From Leclercia adecarboxylata (lineage in GTDB: Bacteria; Pseudomonadota; Gammaproteobacteria; Enterobacterales; Enterobacteriaceae): a stretch of 64,000 bases of DNA. Made by a program: the position numbers and the translations under genes. The first letter of the stretch is position 1, and each line of letters begins with the position of its first letter. Of the stretch, positions 25,267-33,681 are shown in pieces. The stretch is taken from contig DERO01000019.1 of NCBI GenBank assembly GCA_002360945.1, positions 62,001-126,000 on the forward strand. The letters are read 5' to 3'. The notes below the pieces were generated by a model that saw only the letters and a program-made list of their open reading frames with translations, did not search any database and was not told where the DNA came from.

Positions 25267-26079
25267 TCACGGTTTTTCGAGTTTACCCACCGGCCCCGAG
25301 TTCAGACAAGCAATATATTTCTGGACCGACCGCAGGACAATCTCCCGCGCGCTGGCGGAAATATTCTGCCCCTCAAAGGCCCCGTAGAGCCGTTCAAAGC
25401 ATACACCGTCCAGACGGGCGGCGATTTCGCTCACCTCGCTGGCCGGCAGCGGCAGCATATTCGGGTAGCTCCACATAAAGGAGACCGCGTCTTTTCCCGG
25501 CGTCACCTGCAGAATATCCCCGGCCAGCAATACGCCCCCGTCGACATTCCAGTGCAGCACCGTGCCGCCGGCAAAGTGACCGCCCAGCCGCAGCAGCCTC
25601 ACGTCCGGGGCGATCTCCAGAGAGTCCCCCTCCCAGAAGCGCAGGGCGGGACTGTCGCGCATCACCCACTGCCGATCGCTGGCGTGGAGATAGACCGGGG
25701 CATCAAAGGCCGCGGCCCAGTCCTGCATGGTGGTGTAGTAGTGCGGGTGCGAGATGGCGATAGCGTCGATCCCGCCCAGCGCGGTCACCAGCGCATGAGT
25801 AGCGGCATCGAGGTTGGCGATGCAGTCCCAGAGCACGTTTCCCTGCGGGGTGCGCAGCAGGATCGCCCGCTGACTGATGGCAAAGGCGGGGACGGTTTTG
25901 ATGCTCAGAAGATTGTCTTCGAGCTGTTGCCACTTGTTGATATGGGTGGCGGTCAGGGTGCTGAAATCGACCCACGCCTGCCCGGTCGCGGGCACGTACT
26001 GGCGTTCATCTTCGCAAATGGCGCACTGCTGCGGTTCGACGTCATAGGACGTGCCGCAGGTTTTACACAGGACGATCAT
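25267..26079 (-). CDS. Zinc-ribbon plus metallo-beta-lactamase-fold protein
   Basis: A 270-aa protein. The N-terminal 22 residues hold two CxxC pairs (CKTC and CAIC), a rubredoxin-like or zinc-ribbon knuckle. The rest has the metallo-beta-lactamase fold. The usual HxHxDH motif reads HPHYYT (about residue 110), so two metal ligands are missing, while GGHFAGG and LLAGDI are retained. It may bind one metal or none, and its function is unknown. It lies 43 bp upstream of the carbonic anhydrase gene on the same strand and may be co-transcribed with it. Confidence 0.75.
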   Translation of the reverse strand: MIVLCKTCGTSYDVEPQQCAICEDERQYVPATGQAWVDFSTLTATHINKWQQLEDNLLSIKTVPAFAISQRAILLRTPQGNVLWDCIANLDAATHALVTALGGIDAIAISHPHYYTTMQDWAAAFDAPVYLHASDRQWVMRDSPALRFWEGDSLEIAPDVRLLRLGGHFAGGTVLHWNVDGGVLLAGDILQVTPGKDAVSFMWSYPNMLPLPASEVSEIAARLDGVCFERLYGAFEGQNISASAREIVLRSVQKYIACLNSGPVGKLEKP

Positions 26080-26206
26080 GAGGTCTCCTTAGCCGGATGA
26101 TTTATCAGTATGGCAAGGATTATCCTTATGTGCGCTGGGGTGCCCCAGACCCGGGTTTTGCTCTATAATACGACCTGGAACAAAAACCGACCAAAGCAGG
26201 TAAATG

Positions 26207-26347
26207 ATGGAAATTGATCTCAACAATCTGGTGTTTGACGGGCTGGATGAAGCGGAAGAACGTAACGCAGAACGCCTTGAAGATGCGGATAAAAAAGCCC
26301 AGGCGATTGTCGCGGACGATGACTGCGGCGACGCCTGCAAGATCTAA
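26207..26347 (+). CDS. Small acidic protein, 46 aa, unrecognised
   Basis: It reads MEIDLNNLVFDGLDEAEERN, a charged helix, then ends DDDCGDACKI with two cysteines. A second ATG directly before it (26204) would give 47 aa, but GCAGG is better spaced for 26207. A strong terminator begins 4 bp after the stop, which supports a real small gene. A possible -10 (TATAAT, 26163-26168) lies 38 bp upstream. No signal peptide, no membrane segment; probably cytoplasmic. I do not recognise its function. Confidence 0.65.
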   Translation: MEIDLNNLVFDGLDEAEERNAERLEDADKKAQAIVADDDCGDACKI

Positions 26348-26350
26348 TGT

Positions 26351-26384
26351 AAAAAGCCCCCGATGAACCCATCGGGGGCTTTTT
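26351..26384. terminator. Bidirectional terminator
   Basis: AAAAAGCCCCCGATG, loop AACC, CATCGGGGGCTTTTT: a 15-bp perfect stem with U-runs in both directions, serving the small acidic gene and the convergent HbpS-like gene. Confidence 0.93.
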
Positions 26385-26388
26385 AGCT

Positions 26389-26871
26389 TTACGACTTCGT
26401 CATACCGTCAATGGCTTGCTGAGCGCAGGCTTCATCCAGATGTCCACCCGGCGCGCCGCCAATCCCGATGGCCCCGATCACTTCTTCCCCTTCCTTAACC
26501 GGTAAACCACCCGCCAGCAGCAGCAGGCCCGGGATATCACGCAGGTTCTGCGCTCCGGCGTTGCTTTGCGCGGACTCCATCACTTTGCCCGAGGCATTTT
26601 TGGTGCTGAGCGCGGTAAAAGCTTTCATCTCGCTGGCTTTCAGGGTGTGCGGACCGGCATTGTCCGTGCGCTGTACCGCTTTCACCACCCCGGCACGATC
26701 CACCACCGTGACGCTGACCTGATAATTTTTGGCCGTACAGGCCTGAATGGCCGCGCTGGCCAGAGCGTTGGCCTGGGTCAGGGAGAGATTCTTTTGCGCT
26801 ACGGACTGCGCCTGCGCCGATACGCTGACCATCCCGGCTACACAGACTGCTGCCATCATTAACTTTTTCAT
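26389..26871 (-). CDS. Secreted HbpS/GlcG-like protein (DUF336 family)
   Basis: A 160-aa protein with a clear signal peptide (MKKLMMAAVCVAGMVSVSAQA, cleavage after AQA at about residue 22), so it is periplasmic. The mature part is one GlcG/HbpS domain: VSVTVVDRAGVVKAVQRTDNAG, then ASEMKAFTA and VIGAIGIGGAPGGHLDE. In Streptomyces, HbpS binds heme and modulates the sensor kinase SenS. Here the gene starts 77 bp after a response-regulator gene on the same strand, preceded by its kinase, so a similar accessory-sensor role is possible. Direct heme binding is not shown by sequence. Confidence 0.85.
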   Translation of the reverse strand: MKKLMMAAVCVAGMVSVSAQAQSVAQKNLSLTQANALASAAIQACTAKNYQVSVTVVDRAGVVKAVQRTDNAGPHTLKASEMKAFTALSTKNASGKVMESAQSNAGAQNLRDIPGLLLLAGGLPVKEGEEVIGAIGIGGAPGGHLDEACAQQAIDGMTKS

Positions 26872-26948
26872 CGCACATCCTCGGGTAAGTGGAAACAGAT
26901 GCAGCGTACCGATGTGCGTACTGAAATGTTATTCGGTCGACTACGGGG

Positions 26949-27572
26949 TTATCCTGGTAGTTCTACGGATTGCAATTTGTCGTATTCCCGGATGGCCTGC
27001 ACCAGGCTGGAAACCCCCAGCTTGAGAAACACCGCCGCCCGGTGCGCCTCCACCGTGCGCGGCGAGAGGTTAAGCCGGGCAGCAACCTCTTTATTACTGC
27101 TCCCCTCCATCAGGGCCAGCAGCACCTCGTGTTCCCGGGCGGTGAGTTGCCGAAAGAGCGCCCTGACCCGTCTGGCCTCCTGCCAGCGCCCCACCCGCTG
27201 CTGGCTCTCGACCAGCGCGGCGGTGATGGATTCGATCAGCTTGTCAGCATCCAGCGGCTTGGTGAAAAACTCAAACACCCCGTTATGAAACGCCCGGCGA
27301 CAGGCGTCGATGGTGCCGTGGCCGGTCATCAGGATCACCGGCAACAGCGGCCAGGGCCATGCCCCCTCCTCCAGCCAGGCCAGCCCGCCTTTTCCCGGCA
27401 TGCGCATATCCAGCAGCAGGCAGCCGGTCAGGGCCTTCTCTTGACCGTGAGCAGCGGTAAAGGCGGCGATACTTTCATAAGGTTCAACGCGCCAGTTCAT
27501 CCCGGAGAGCAGAAACACCAGCGACTCCCTGACCGAGGCATCATCGTCAATCAACCAGATGACGTTATCCAT
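26949..27572 (-). CDS. FixJ/NarL-type response regulator
   Basis: A 207-aa regulator. The receiver domain (about residues 1-115) has acidic pocket IDDDAS, phosphoacceptor Asp in LLLDMRMPGKGG (about 53), Thr in LMTGHG and Lys in FTKPLD. The LuxR-type helix-turn-helix (about 140-200) includes LTAREHEVLLALMEG and LSPRTVEAHRAAVF. The start MDNVIWLIDDD at 27572 lies inside the end of the kinase gene (8-bp overlap), so they are coupled. Its targets are unknown; the neighbouring secreted HbpS-like gene and the ABC transporter are candidates. Confidence 0.92.
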   Translation of the reverse strand: MDNVIWLIDDDASVRESLVFLLSGMNWRVEPYESIAAFTAAHGQEKALTGCLLLDMRMPGKGGLAWLEEGAWPWPLLPVILMTGHGTIDACRRAFHNGVFEFFTKPLDADKLIESITAALVESQQRVGRWQEARRVRALFRQLTAREHEVLLALMEGSSNKEVAARLNLSPRTVEAHRAAVFLKLGVSSLVQAIREYDKLQSVELPG

Positions 27573-28893
27573 TTTTCTGACTCCCGTGATAAGCAAACTG
27601 CAACCGGACCCTGGCACCGCCTTCCGGAGCGTTATCCAGCGTCAGGGTGCCATTCATTCTGGTGACTAACGACTCCGTTAAGGTCATACCCAGTCCGATG
27701 CCGCCCTGCCGCTCGCTGTAAAAAGGCATAAAGGCATTGTGTAAGGCATCCGGGGTAAAGCCCGGCCCGCCGTCGGTAATCTCAATCTGAATAACCTCGC
27801 CGTTGCGCTGGCTGCGGATATGTACCCACCCCGCCGCACGCTCCTGCTGCGCCTGAATGGCGTTGCTGAGGATGTTGTGCAGCACCTGCTCCAGCCACAG
27901 CCGGTCGGCGCAGAGCGTGTGGGCATCGGCGGCAAAATCATGGGTAAGACGAATGTGTCTGGCGGTGCGCTCGTGCTCCAGCAGGTTGCCCACCTGCTGC
28001 CAGCAGCTGACAAGATCCACCTCGTCCAGGTCAACCCTTTCCTCGGTCACGTGTTCGCGAAAGCGGGTCAGCAGCTCGCCTATCCGCTGGGTTTGCACCA
28101 GCGCCGATCCGAGGGCCCGCGACACCGCGTCGGGATTGTCCTGCCGCAGCTGGCGCTGCGCACCCTGGATCCAGGTCTGGGCCGCGGTCAGGGGCTGGTT
28201 GATCTCATGCACGATACCCGCGGTGATCTCCCCCAGGGTATTGAGCCTGGCATGCTGGTAATACCGGGCGCGCTGGTCGGCGTTTTGCCGCTGTTTACGC
28301 TGCCAGAGGATCACCCCGCCTGCCGCCATCACCACGGCCCACCCCAGCCAGAGCAGAAAATGCGGCAGCAGGGCCACGTTCAGCCATGCCGGTCGGGCGT
28401 CGGCCCGCAGGATAAAGGGTTGGGTATGCTGGGTGAACTGCCGCTGCCAGTGCCAAAAGGCCTCCGCCGGGGGTGGCGATGCGTCGCCGCGGAGATCAAG
28501 GCTGAGGCGGGTAAAATGCGGCCAGGCGCCCATCACCGACCGGGTATCGATCAGCACCCGGATTTGTCGCCAGGGGTTGTAGAGCCAGTACTGCGCGTCA
28601 CCCACGGGTTCAACCCGCGCGGCGTCGAGGGCGCGTCCCTGGGTCTTTTGCAGGTCGAGGATTTGCGGGAATTTTTTACGCAGCGCGGCAAGATCTTCAT
28701 CGCCACTTAACAGCGGCAGCACCGACTCATTCTGGGTGAGAACAGCCCCCGCCTCGACAAAAGCCGTGGCAAACGCCCGATCCAGATCCCAGAACTGACG
28801 GCGGATCTGTTCGGCATACAGCAGCACGCTGCTCAGCAGGCAGAGCAGGAGCCAGATAATAAACCCACGTTGTAAAAATTTTCGGTTGTTCAT
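27565..28893 (-). CDS. Membrane sensor histidine kinase (DctB/FixL type)
   Basis: A 442-aa kinase. Transmembrane helix 1 is at about 9-27, a periplasmic sensor region of about 145 residues follows, and helix 2 is at about 175-197. The HisKA block LGEITAGIVHEINQPLTA (phospho-His about 221) is the DctB/FixL style. The ATPase has N-box LHNILSNAIQA, G1 TDGGPGF and G2 GGIGLGMTL. No HAMP or PAS domain is obvious. The signal is unknown. It is followed by its regulator and a secreted HbpS-like protein on the same strand. Confidence 0.92.
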   Translation of the reverse strand: MNNRKFLQRGFIIWLLLCLLSSVLLYAEQIRRQFWDLDRAFATAFVEAGAVLTQNESVLPLLSGDEDLAALRKKFPQILDLQKTQGRALDAARVEPVGDAQYWLYNPWRQIRVLIDTRSVMGAWPHFTRLSLDLRGDASPPPAEAFWHWQRQFTQHTQPFILRADARPAWLNVALLPHFLLWLGWAVVMAAGGVILWQRKQRQNADQRARYYQHARLNTLGEITAGIVHEINQPLTAAQTWIQGAQRQLRQDNPDAVSRALGSALVQTQRIGELLTRFREHVTEERVDLDEVDLVSCWQQVGNLLEHERTARHIRLTHDFAADAHTLCADRLWLEQVLHNILSNAIQAQQERAAGWVHIRSQRNGEVIQIEITDGGPGFTPDALHNAFMPFYSERQGGIGLGMTLTESLVTRMNGTLTLDNAPEGGARVRLQFAYHGSQKNG

Positions 28894-28928
28894 TCAGTTA
28901 ACTGGCGCTGATAAAAGACGCCAGAGAC

Positions 28929-28945
28929 CTTAGCAGGAAGCTAAG
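28929..28945. repeat. Inverted repeat upstream of the sensor kinase gene
   Basis: CTTAGC, AGGAA, GCTAAG: a perfect 6-5-6 repeat centred 44 bp before the kinase start codon, a plausible size for a NarL/FixJ-type dimer site. Otherwise nothing is assigned in 28894-29053. Confidence 0.3.
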
Positions 28946-29053
28946 CGGGGGACAAAACTTGCGGTGATTTTTGGATGTTAGCGTCCAGAATGACGGGGCG
29001 TACGCGGAATAACGCACACCTCGTTCCAGTAGGTTTCCCGCACATGGCGGTGC

Positions 29054-29215
29054 TCAGCGTTGCGTTTGCTCATGGAACCACTCCGGGTCGATGTTGGCGA
29101 TGTCCACGCCATACAGGCTGGCAACCGGCAAGATAGATTCAATAATACGCTGCGCGCTGTTCTCTTCCGATTTTGCGGTAAAAAACCGCCGTAACGTACT
29201 CATCAGTTTGCCCAT
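29054..29215 (-). CDS. Small protein, about 53 aa, unrecognised
   Basis: It reads MGKLMSTLRRFFTAKSEENS and ends IDPEWFHEQTQR. Starts at 29215 (MGKL, with AGGAACAGGG upstream) or 29203 (MSTL, 49 aa) are both possible. It has a basic N-terminus, then an amphipathic helix; there is no membrane segment. The gene sits alone between the kinase gene and the ABC transporter operon. Function unknown; call rests on ribosome-binding site and protein-like composition. Confidence 0.45.
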   Translation of the reverse strand: MGKLMSTLRRFFTAKSEENSAQRIIESILPVASLYGVDIANIDPEWFHEQTQR

Positions 29216-29457
29216 TGCCCTGTTCCTCATTTGTTCAGCCTGTATGCAGTAAACCAGCAATCTGGCGCGGCGAGAAATGCCGATTCCGGCAGAGGATGTG
29301 CGCGAATCGCAAAAGCCCTCCTTCTTTTTACCGCTCTGTAACAGGCTGTTCACTAATGATTTTTTTCACATAGCAAAGACGATATTGGCATTTGGCGGCC
29401 GGAGGCGGTTATGGGAGCGTAGCAGGACAAAACAAAAAAACAGACTCAGAGGACACT

Positions 29458-30276
29458 ATGGCAACATACAAAAAACTGGCACTGGCATTGAGTTTGCTGA
29501 CCGCAGGTGGAATCGCTTCGACGCAGGCGCTGGCAGACCAGCTGGCCGATATCAAGGCGGCGGGGGTGGTGAAAGTCGCCACCTTCGATGCTAACCCGCC
29601 GTTCGGCTCGGTGGATGCGAAAAGCCACGAGATCGTCGGCTACGACGTGGATTTTGCCAAAGCGCTGGCGAAAACCCTCGGGGTGAAGCTGGAGCTGGTC
29701 GCCACCAACCCGGCTAACCGCATCCCGCTGCTGCAGTCGGGCAAGGCGGATCTGATCGTGGCGGATATCACCATCACCCCGGAGCGGGCTCAGGTGATCG
29801 ATTTCTCCACCCCCTACTTCGTGACCGGGCAGCAGTTCCTGGTTCCGGCCAAAGGGGCGGATAAGCTGGATGCCTACAGCAAGGCGCGTATCGGGGCGGT
29901 AAAAGGCACCACCGGGGAGCAGGCGCTGCATCAGCGCTTCCCGCAGTCCCGCGTGCTCTCCTATGACGATATCCCGCTGGCGCTGACGGCGTTGCGCAAC
30001 GGCAACGTGCAGGCCATCACTCAGGACAGCACCATTCTGGCCGGGCTGCTGGCTCAGGCCCCGGACAAAGCCAACTTTAAAATTCTCCCCGATCTGCTGA
30101 GTAAGGAGGAGATTGGCGTCGGGGTGAAGAAAGGCGAAACCGCACTGCTGAAAGTGGTGAACGACGAGCTGGTGAAGCTGGAGAGCAACGGCGACGCGGC
30201 GAAGATCTACGACGTCTGGTTTGGTCCACAGACCCCTTCCCCGCAGCCTCGCGCCTTTAAAATAGAAGCCCAGTAA
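29458..30276 (+). CDS. Amino-acid ABC transporter, periplasmic binding protein
   Basis: A 272-aa family 3 solute-binding protein. The signal peptide [20 protein letters not shown], then STQALA, is cleaved before DQ at about residue 27. The mature part has the family features: [25 protein letters not shown] and the [20 protein letters not shown] block. The start at 29458 has AGAGGACACT before it. It is the first gene of a four-gene operon for polar amino acid uptake. The ligand (glutamate, aspartate, glutamine or other) cannot be settled here. Confidence 0.93.
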   Translation: MATYKKLALALSLLTAGGIASTQALADQLADIKAAGVVKVATFDANPPFGSVDAKSHEIVGYDVDFAKALAKTLGVKLELVATNPANRIPLLQSGKADLIVADITITPERAQVIDFSTPYFVTGQQFLVPAKGADKLDAYSKARIGAVKGTTGEQALHQRFPQSRVLSYDDIPLALTALRNGNVQAITQDSTILAGLLAQAPDKANFKILPDLLSKEEIGVGVKKGETALLKVVNDELVKLESNGDAAKIYDVWFGPQTPSPQPRAFKIEAQ

Positions 30277-30277
30277 T

Positions 30278-31093
30278 ATGCTGTCAGGTCTATTCTCACG
30301 CTCCGCGGCATCTGCCGCGGATTTTTCACATCTGGAGCAGGCCAGCGTCACCTTTTCTGAGGTGGCGAAACGCTACGGCGATCGCCCGGTGCTGAAAGGC
30401 ATCAACCTCAGCGTCACGCCGGGCGAAGTGGTGGCTATTCTTGGCCCCTCGGGCTCCGGTAAATCGACGCTGATCCGCCTTATCAATCAGCTGGAAACTC
30501 TGACCTCCGGCGACATCCTGATCGACGGCAAATCGACGCGTCAGCTAAGCCGTCAGGCGTTGCGCCAGCTGCGCAGCCGGGTGGGGTTTGTCTTTCAACA
30601 GTTCAACCTTTATAGCCATCTGACGGCGCGGCAGAACATCGCCCTGGCGCTGAAGCACGTTCATGGCTGGCGGCCGGCCGAAGCCGAAACCCGCGCTGAG
30701 GCGCTGCTGGCGCAGGTGGGCCTGGCGGACAAAGCCGACCACTATCCGGAGGCGTTATCCGGCGGGCAGCAGCAGCGGGTGGCCATCGCCCGGGCGCTGG
30801 CCTCCTCGCCGCAGATCATTCTGTTTGATGAGCCCACCTCGGCCCTCGATCCCGAGATGATCGGCGAAGTGCTGCTGGTGATGAAAGCCCTCGCCCACAG
30901 TGGGATCACCATGATTGTCGTCACCCATGAGATGCAGTTTGCCCGGGAGATTGCCGACCGGGTGGTGTTCATCGACGGCGGGCATATTCTGGAGGTGGCT
31001 CCGCCGGAGCAGTTCTTCCAGCATCCGACTCATCCGCGTACCCAGCGTTTTCTGCAGAAGGTGCTTAACCCGCTGCATCCGGGAGCGGTGTGA
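30278..31093 (+). CDS. Amino-acid ABC transporter, ATP-binding protein
   Basis: A 271-aa GlnQ-type ATPase. Walker [10 protein letters not shown] is at about residue 55, Q-loop [13 protein letters not shown], signature [15 protein letters not shown], Walker [16 protein letters not shown] and H-loop VTHEM. The first 25 residues are an extra polar extension before the family start. It begins 1 bp after the binding-protein stop and its own stop overlaps the next ATG (TGATG). Confidence 0.95.
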   Translation: MLSGLFSRSAASAADFSHLEQASVTFSEVAKRYGDRPVLKGINLSVTPGEVVAILGPSGSGKSTLIRLINQLETLTSGDILIDGKSTRQLSRQALRQLRSRVGFVFQQFNLYSHLTARQNIALALKHVHGWRPAEAETRAEALLAQVGLADKADHYPEALSGGQQQRVAIARALASSPQIILFDEPTSALDPEMIGEVLLVMKALAHSGITMIVVTHEMQFAREIADRVVFIDGGHILEVAPPEQFFQHPTHPRTQRFLQKVLNPLHPGAV

Positions 31094-31860
31094 TGCCGGC
31101 CCTCGACTGGCAAGGGGTGCTGACCGGCCAGCCCTTGCAGTGGATCCTCTCCGGTTTTCTCACCACCCTGTGGGTGACCCTGGCGGGAATAGTGGTCGCC
31201 AGCCTTATCACCCTCGCCTGCCTCGGACTGCGTCTCGCCGGGGGGCGCATCGGGGCGAAGATCGTTGCCGTATGGGTTTCGCTCTTCCGCAATACGCCCC
31301 TGCTGGTGCAGCTTCTGTTCTGGTATTTCGCTGCCTGGAACGGGCTTCCTGCGGATTTCCGCACCTTTGTGATGGACGATCATCCCTGGTCGGTGCTGCC
31401 GGGCCAGGTCTGGTGGTTCACGCCCGAGTTTCTCTGCTCCGCCTGGGGTCTGGGGGTCTTCACCTCGGCCTTTTTGACCGAGGAGATTACCGCCGGGCTG
31501 CGCGCCGTCTCTGCCGGACAGCGGGAAGCCGCCCTGGCGCAGGGCTTCTCCGCCTGGCCGCTGCTGCGCTACATCCTGCTGCCGCAGGGGCTGGCGAACG
31601 CCTGGCAGCCGGTGGTGGGCCAGTACCTCAACCTGATGAAACTCTCGTCGCTGGCGAGCGGAATTGGCTTTGCGGAACTCACCTATCAGGTGCGGCAGAT
31701 CGAGAGCTATAACGCCCACGCGCTGGAAGCCTTCACCGTCGGCACGGTGCTGTACCTGCTCACCGGCGTGGCGATGGGCGTCCTGCTGACGAAACTCGGC
31801 CCCTCAACCGAACGGCGGCGCAAAGCCGCGCTGACTACCCGGAGTGAAGAGAAATGCTAG
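31093..31860 (+). CDS. Amino-acid ABC transporter permease 1
   Basis: A 255-aa HisM/GltJ-type permease with about five transmembrane helices. The conserved cytoplasmic EAA loop reads REAALAQGFSAWPLLRYILL. SLFRNTPLLVQL is typical of polar amino-acid permeases. The ATG at 31093 overlaps the ATPase stop; a GTG three bases before is also in frame. It pairs with the next gene to form the membrane channel. Confidence 0.93.
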   Translation: MPALDWQGVLTGQPLQWILSGFLTTLWVTLAGIVVASLITLACLGLRLAGGRIGAKIVAVWVSLFRNTPLLVQLLFWYFAAWNGLPADFRTFVMDDHPWSVLPGQVWWFTPEFLCSAWGLGVFTSAFLTEEITAGLRAVSAGQREAALAQGFSAWPLLRYILLPQGLANAWQPVVGQYLNLMKLSSLASGIGFAELTYQVRQIESYNAHALEAFTVGTVLYLLTGVAMGVLLTKLGPSTERRRKAALTTRSEEKC

Positions 31861-32540
31861 CCGGACTGACCGTGATTACCGATAACCTCGATTATCTGCT
31901 CTGGGGACGGGCGGCGGCCGGGCAACCCGGCGGCGTGCTACTGACGCTGCTGATGGCCTTCGGCGCGGCGGCGCTGGCGTTACCCGCCGGGATTGCACTT
32001 GCCGGGCTGGCGTGGCGATTTCCTGGGGCGATACGCAATACCCTGTTCCTGTGGGCCGAGATCATTCGTGGGATCCCGCTGATATTTGTGATTTTCTGGC
32101 TGTGGTATCTGCTGCCACTGATGACCGGCGGCGATCTGCCGGGGGCGCTCACCGTGACCCTGGCGCTGGCGTGGTTTACCGCCGCCGCGGTAATGCACTC
32201 GGTGCTGGCCGGGCTGCGGGCGCTGCCTGCCGGGCAGGTTGAGGCAGCCCAGGCGCAGGGGTTTAGCGCGCTGCAAACCCTGGGATGGGTGCTGCTGCCG
32301 CAGACGTTGCGCAACACCTTACCTTCGCTGCTGGGGATTTTTATCAGCCTGCTGAAGGACACCTCGCTGGCCTTTATCGTCAACGTGCCGGAGCTGACCA
32401 CCGTTGCAGGCCAGGTCAACAACCGGGTGCAGATCTACCCGGCGGCTATTTTTGTCTTTACGGGGGTGGTCTATTACCTGCTGTGCTGCGGGATTGAACA
32501 GCTGGCTAAGCGCTGGCGGTTTAACCGGCCAGCGCTTTAA
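31854..32540 (+). CDS. Amino-acid ABC transporter permease 2
   Basis: A 228-aa partner permease. Its EAA loop is VEAAQAQGFSALQTLGWVLL, and EIIRGIPLIFVIFWLW is the family block. The start overlaps the first permease stop. Its end overlaps the convergent fumD stop by 20 bp; this is the right edge of the accessory region. Confidence 0.93.
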   Translation: MLAGLTVITDNLDYLLWGRAAAGQPGGVLLTLLMAFGAAALALPAGIALAGLAWRFPGAIRNTLFLWAEIIRGIPLIFVIFWLWYLLPLMTGGDLPGALTVTLALAWFTAAAVMHSVLAGLRALPAGQVEAAQAQGFSALQTLGWVLLPQTLRNTLPSLLGIFISLLKDTSLAFIVNVPELTTVAGQVNNRVQIYPAAIFVFTGVVYYLLCCGIEQLAKRWRFNRPAL

Positions 32541-32730
32541 CGACGGTTTCCATCGCCTGGGTAGTTAATTCACTGCGTTGCACCCGCTGGTTCGCCAGCG
32601 AGGTGCGCAGGACCCCGGCGATCACAATATGCTTTGGCTCCTGCCCGAGATCGCGCATCTCCAGAACCACTTTGCCTACCACGCGACACATCTCCTGATA
32701 CAGCGCTTCGTCTTTGGTTACATTGCCCAT
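32521..32730 (-). CDS. fumD: FumD, fumarase D
   Basis: A 69-aa protein matching E. coli FumD (YdhZ) nearly throughout: MGNVTKDEALYQEMCRVVGK at the start and TTQAMETVVKALAG at the end. E. coli FumD has reported fumarase activity and lies next to pykF. Start at 32730; the open frame continues upstream without homology. Here pykF is 6 kb away, the met-type genes lying between. Convergent overlap with the ABC permease gene. Confidence 0.93.
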   Translation of the reverse strand: MGNVTKDEALYQEMCRVVGKVVLEMRDLGQEPKHIVIAGVLRTSLANQRVQRSELTTQAMETVVKALAG

Positions 32731-32785
32731 GATCTTCACTCCATTGCCTGAAAACGCCAGCTTAAAGCATTCATTAGCCTTATAC

Positions 32786-32823
32786 AAAAAAGAAGCCCGG
32801 CGAGAGACTCGCCGGGCTTTTTA
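32786..32823 (-). terminator. Terminator of the metNIQ-type operon
   Basis: AGCCCGGCGA, loop GAGAC, TCGCCGGGCT, flanked by A- and T-runs; strong in the minus direction just after the metQ-type stop. Confidence 0.88.
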
Positions 32824-32840
32824 AACGCAGAATCAGGGGA

Positions 32841-33653
32841 TTAGTTGTTAACCGGGATCACAGCGCCTTTGTATTTGGTGCGGATCCAGTCCTGAATCTC
32901 TTTGGAGTGCAGCACGTCCACCAGCGCCACGATATCCTTCTTCTTCTCATCGCCACGGTGCACGGTGATGATGTTGGCATACGGGTTGTTTTCACCGCTC
33001 TCTACCGCGATCGGATCGTGAACCGGATCCAGACCGGCGTCGATGGCGTAGTTGGCGTTGATCACCACCGCAGCGCCTTCGTCGTTGTTATACATCTGCG
33101 GCAGCAGAGAGGCTTCAACGTTCGGGGTGAACTGCAGCTTTTTCGGGTTCTCAACGATGTCGCTGATGCGCGCGGTCACTTTGTCGATGCCCGGCTTCAG
33201 CTTGATCACACCCTCTTTCTCGAAGATAGAGAGGATACGACCCTCTTCAGAGACCGCATCACGCATGATGATTTTGCCGCCTTCCGGCAGATCTTTCAGC
33301 GACTTGTATTTTTTGGAGTAGATACCGATCGGCTCGATGTGGATCGCACCGGCGCTGACGAAATCGTACTCTTTGTCCCCGGCGTGATCTTTCAGCACGC
33401 TGTTCAGGTAAGGAATGTGCTGGAAGTAGTTGGCGTCGATGTCACGACCCGCCAGCGCGGTGTTCGGCAGGATGTAATCCTGGAACGGTTTGATCTCCAG
33501 GTCGATACCCTGCTTCGCCAGAATCGGCTTCGCCTGCTCCAGAATTTCGGCGTGTGGGGTGTTGGACGCGCCCACGGTCAGGGTATCAGCCCAGGAGGCA
33601 AAGCTCAGGGCGCTCAGGGTTGCTGCGGCGATCAACGTCAGTGTCTTTTTCAT
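32841..33653 (-). CDS. MetQ-family methionine-type binding protein
   Basis: A 270-aa NlpA/MetQ-family solute-binding protein. The signal peptide MKKTLTLIAAATLSALSFAS ends near ASWA before DT. There is no cysteine lipobox, unlike E. coli MetQ, which is a lipoprotein, so this one should be free in the periplasm. Family blocks are TVGASNTPHAEILEQ, NALAGRDI-like TALAGRDIDANYFQHIPYL and INANYAIDAGL. It is last in a metN-metI-metQ order. The substrate may be methionine or a derivative; the divergent transsulfuration genes support a sulfur amino acid. Confidence 0.9.
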   Translation of the reverse strand: MKKTLTLIAAATLSALSFASWADTLTVGASNTPHAEILEQAKPILAKQGIDLEIKPFQDYILPNTALAGRDIDANYFQHIPYLNSVLKDHAGDKEYDFVSAGAIHIEPIGIYSKKYKSLKDLPEGGKIIMRDAVSEEGRILSIFEKEGVIKLKPGIDKVTARISDIVENPKKLQFTPNVEASLLPQMYNNDEGAAVVINANYAIDAGLDPVHDPIAVESGENNPYANIITVHRGDEKKKDIVALVDVLHSKEIQDWIRTKYKGAVIPVNN

Positions 33654-33681
33654 GATGATGGTTCCTGTGTGTTATTCGTGT

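Noticed and set aside
26207..26347. Ribosomally made modified-peptide precursor
   Set aside because: An acidic leader and Cys-containing tail are suggestive, but no modification enzyme or dedicated exporter is adjacent.
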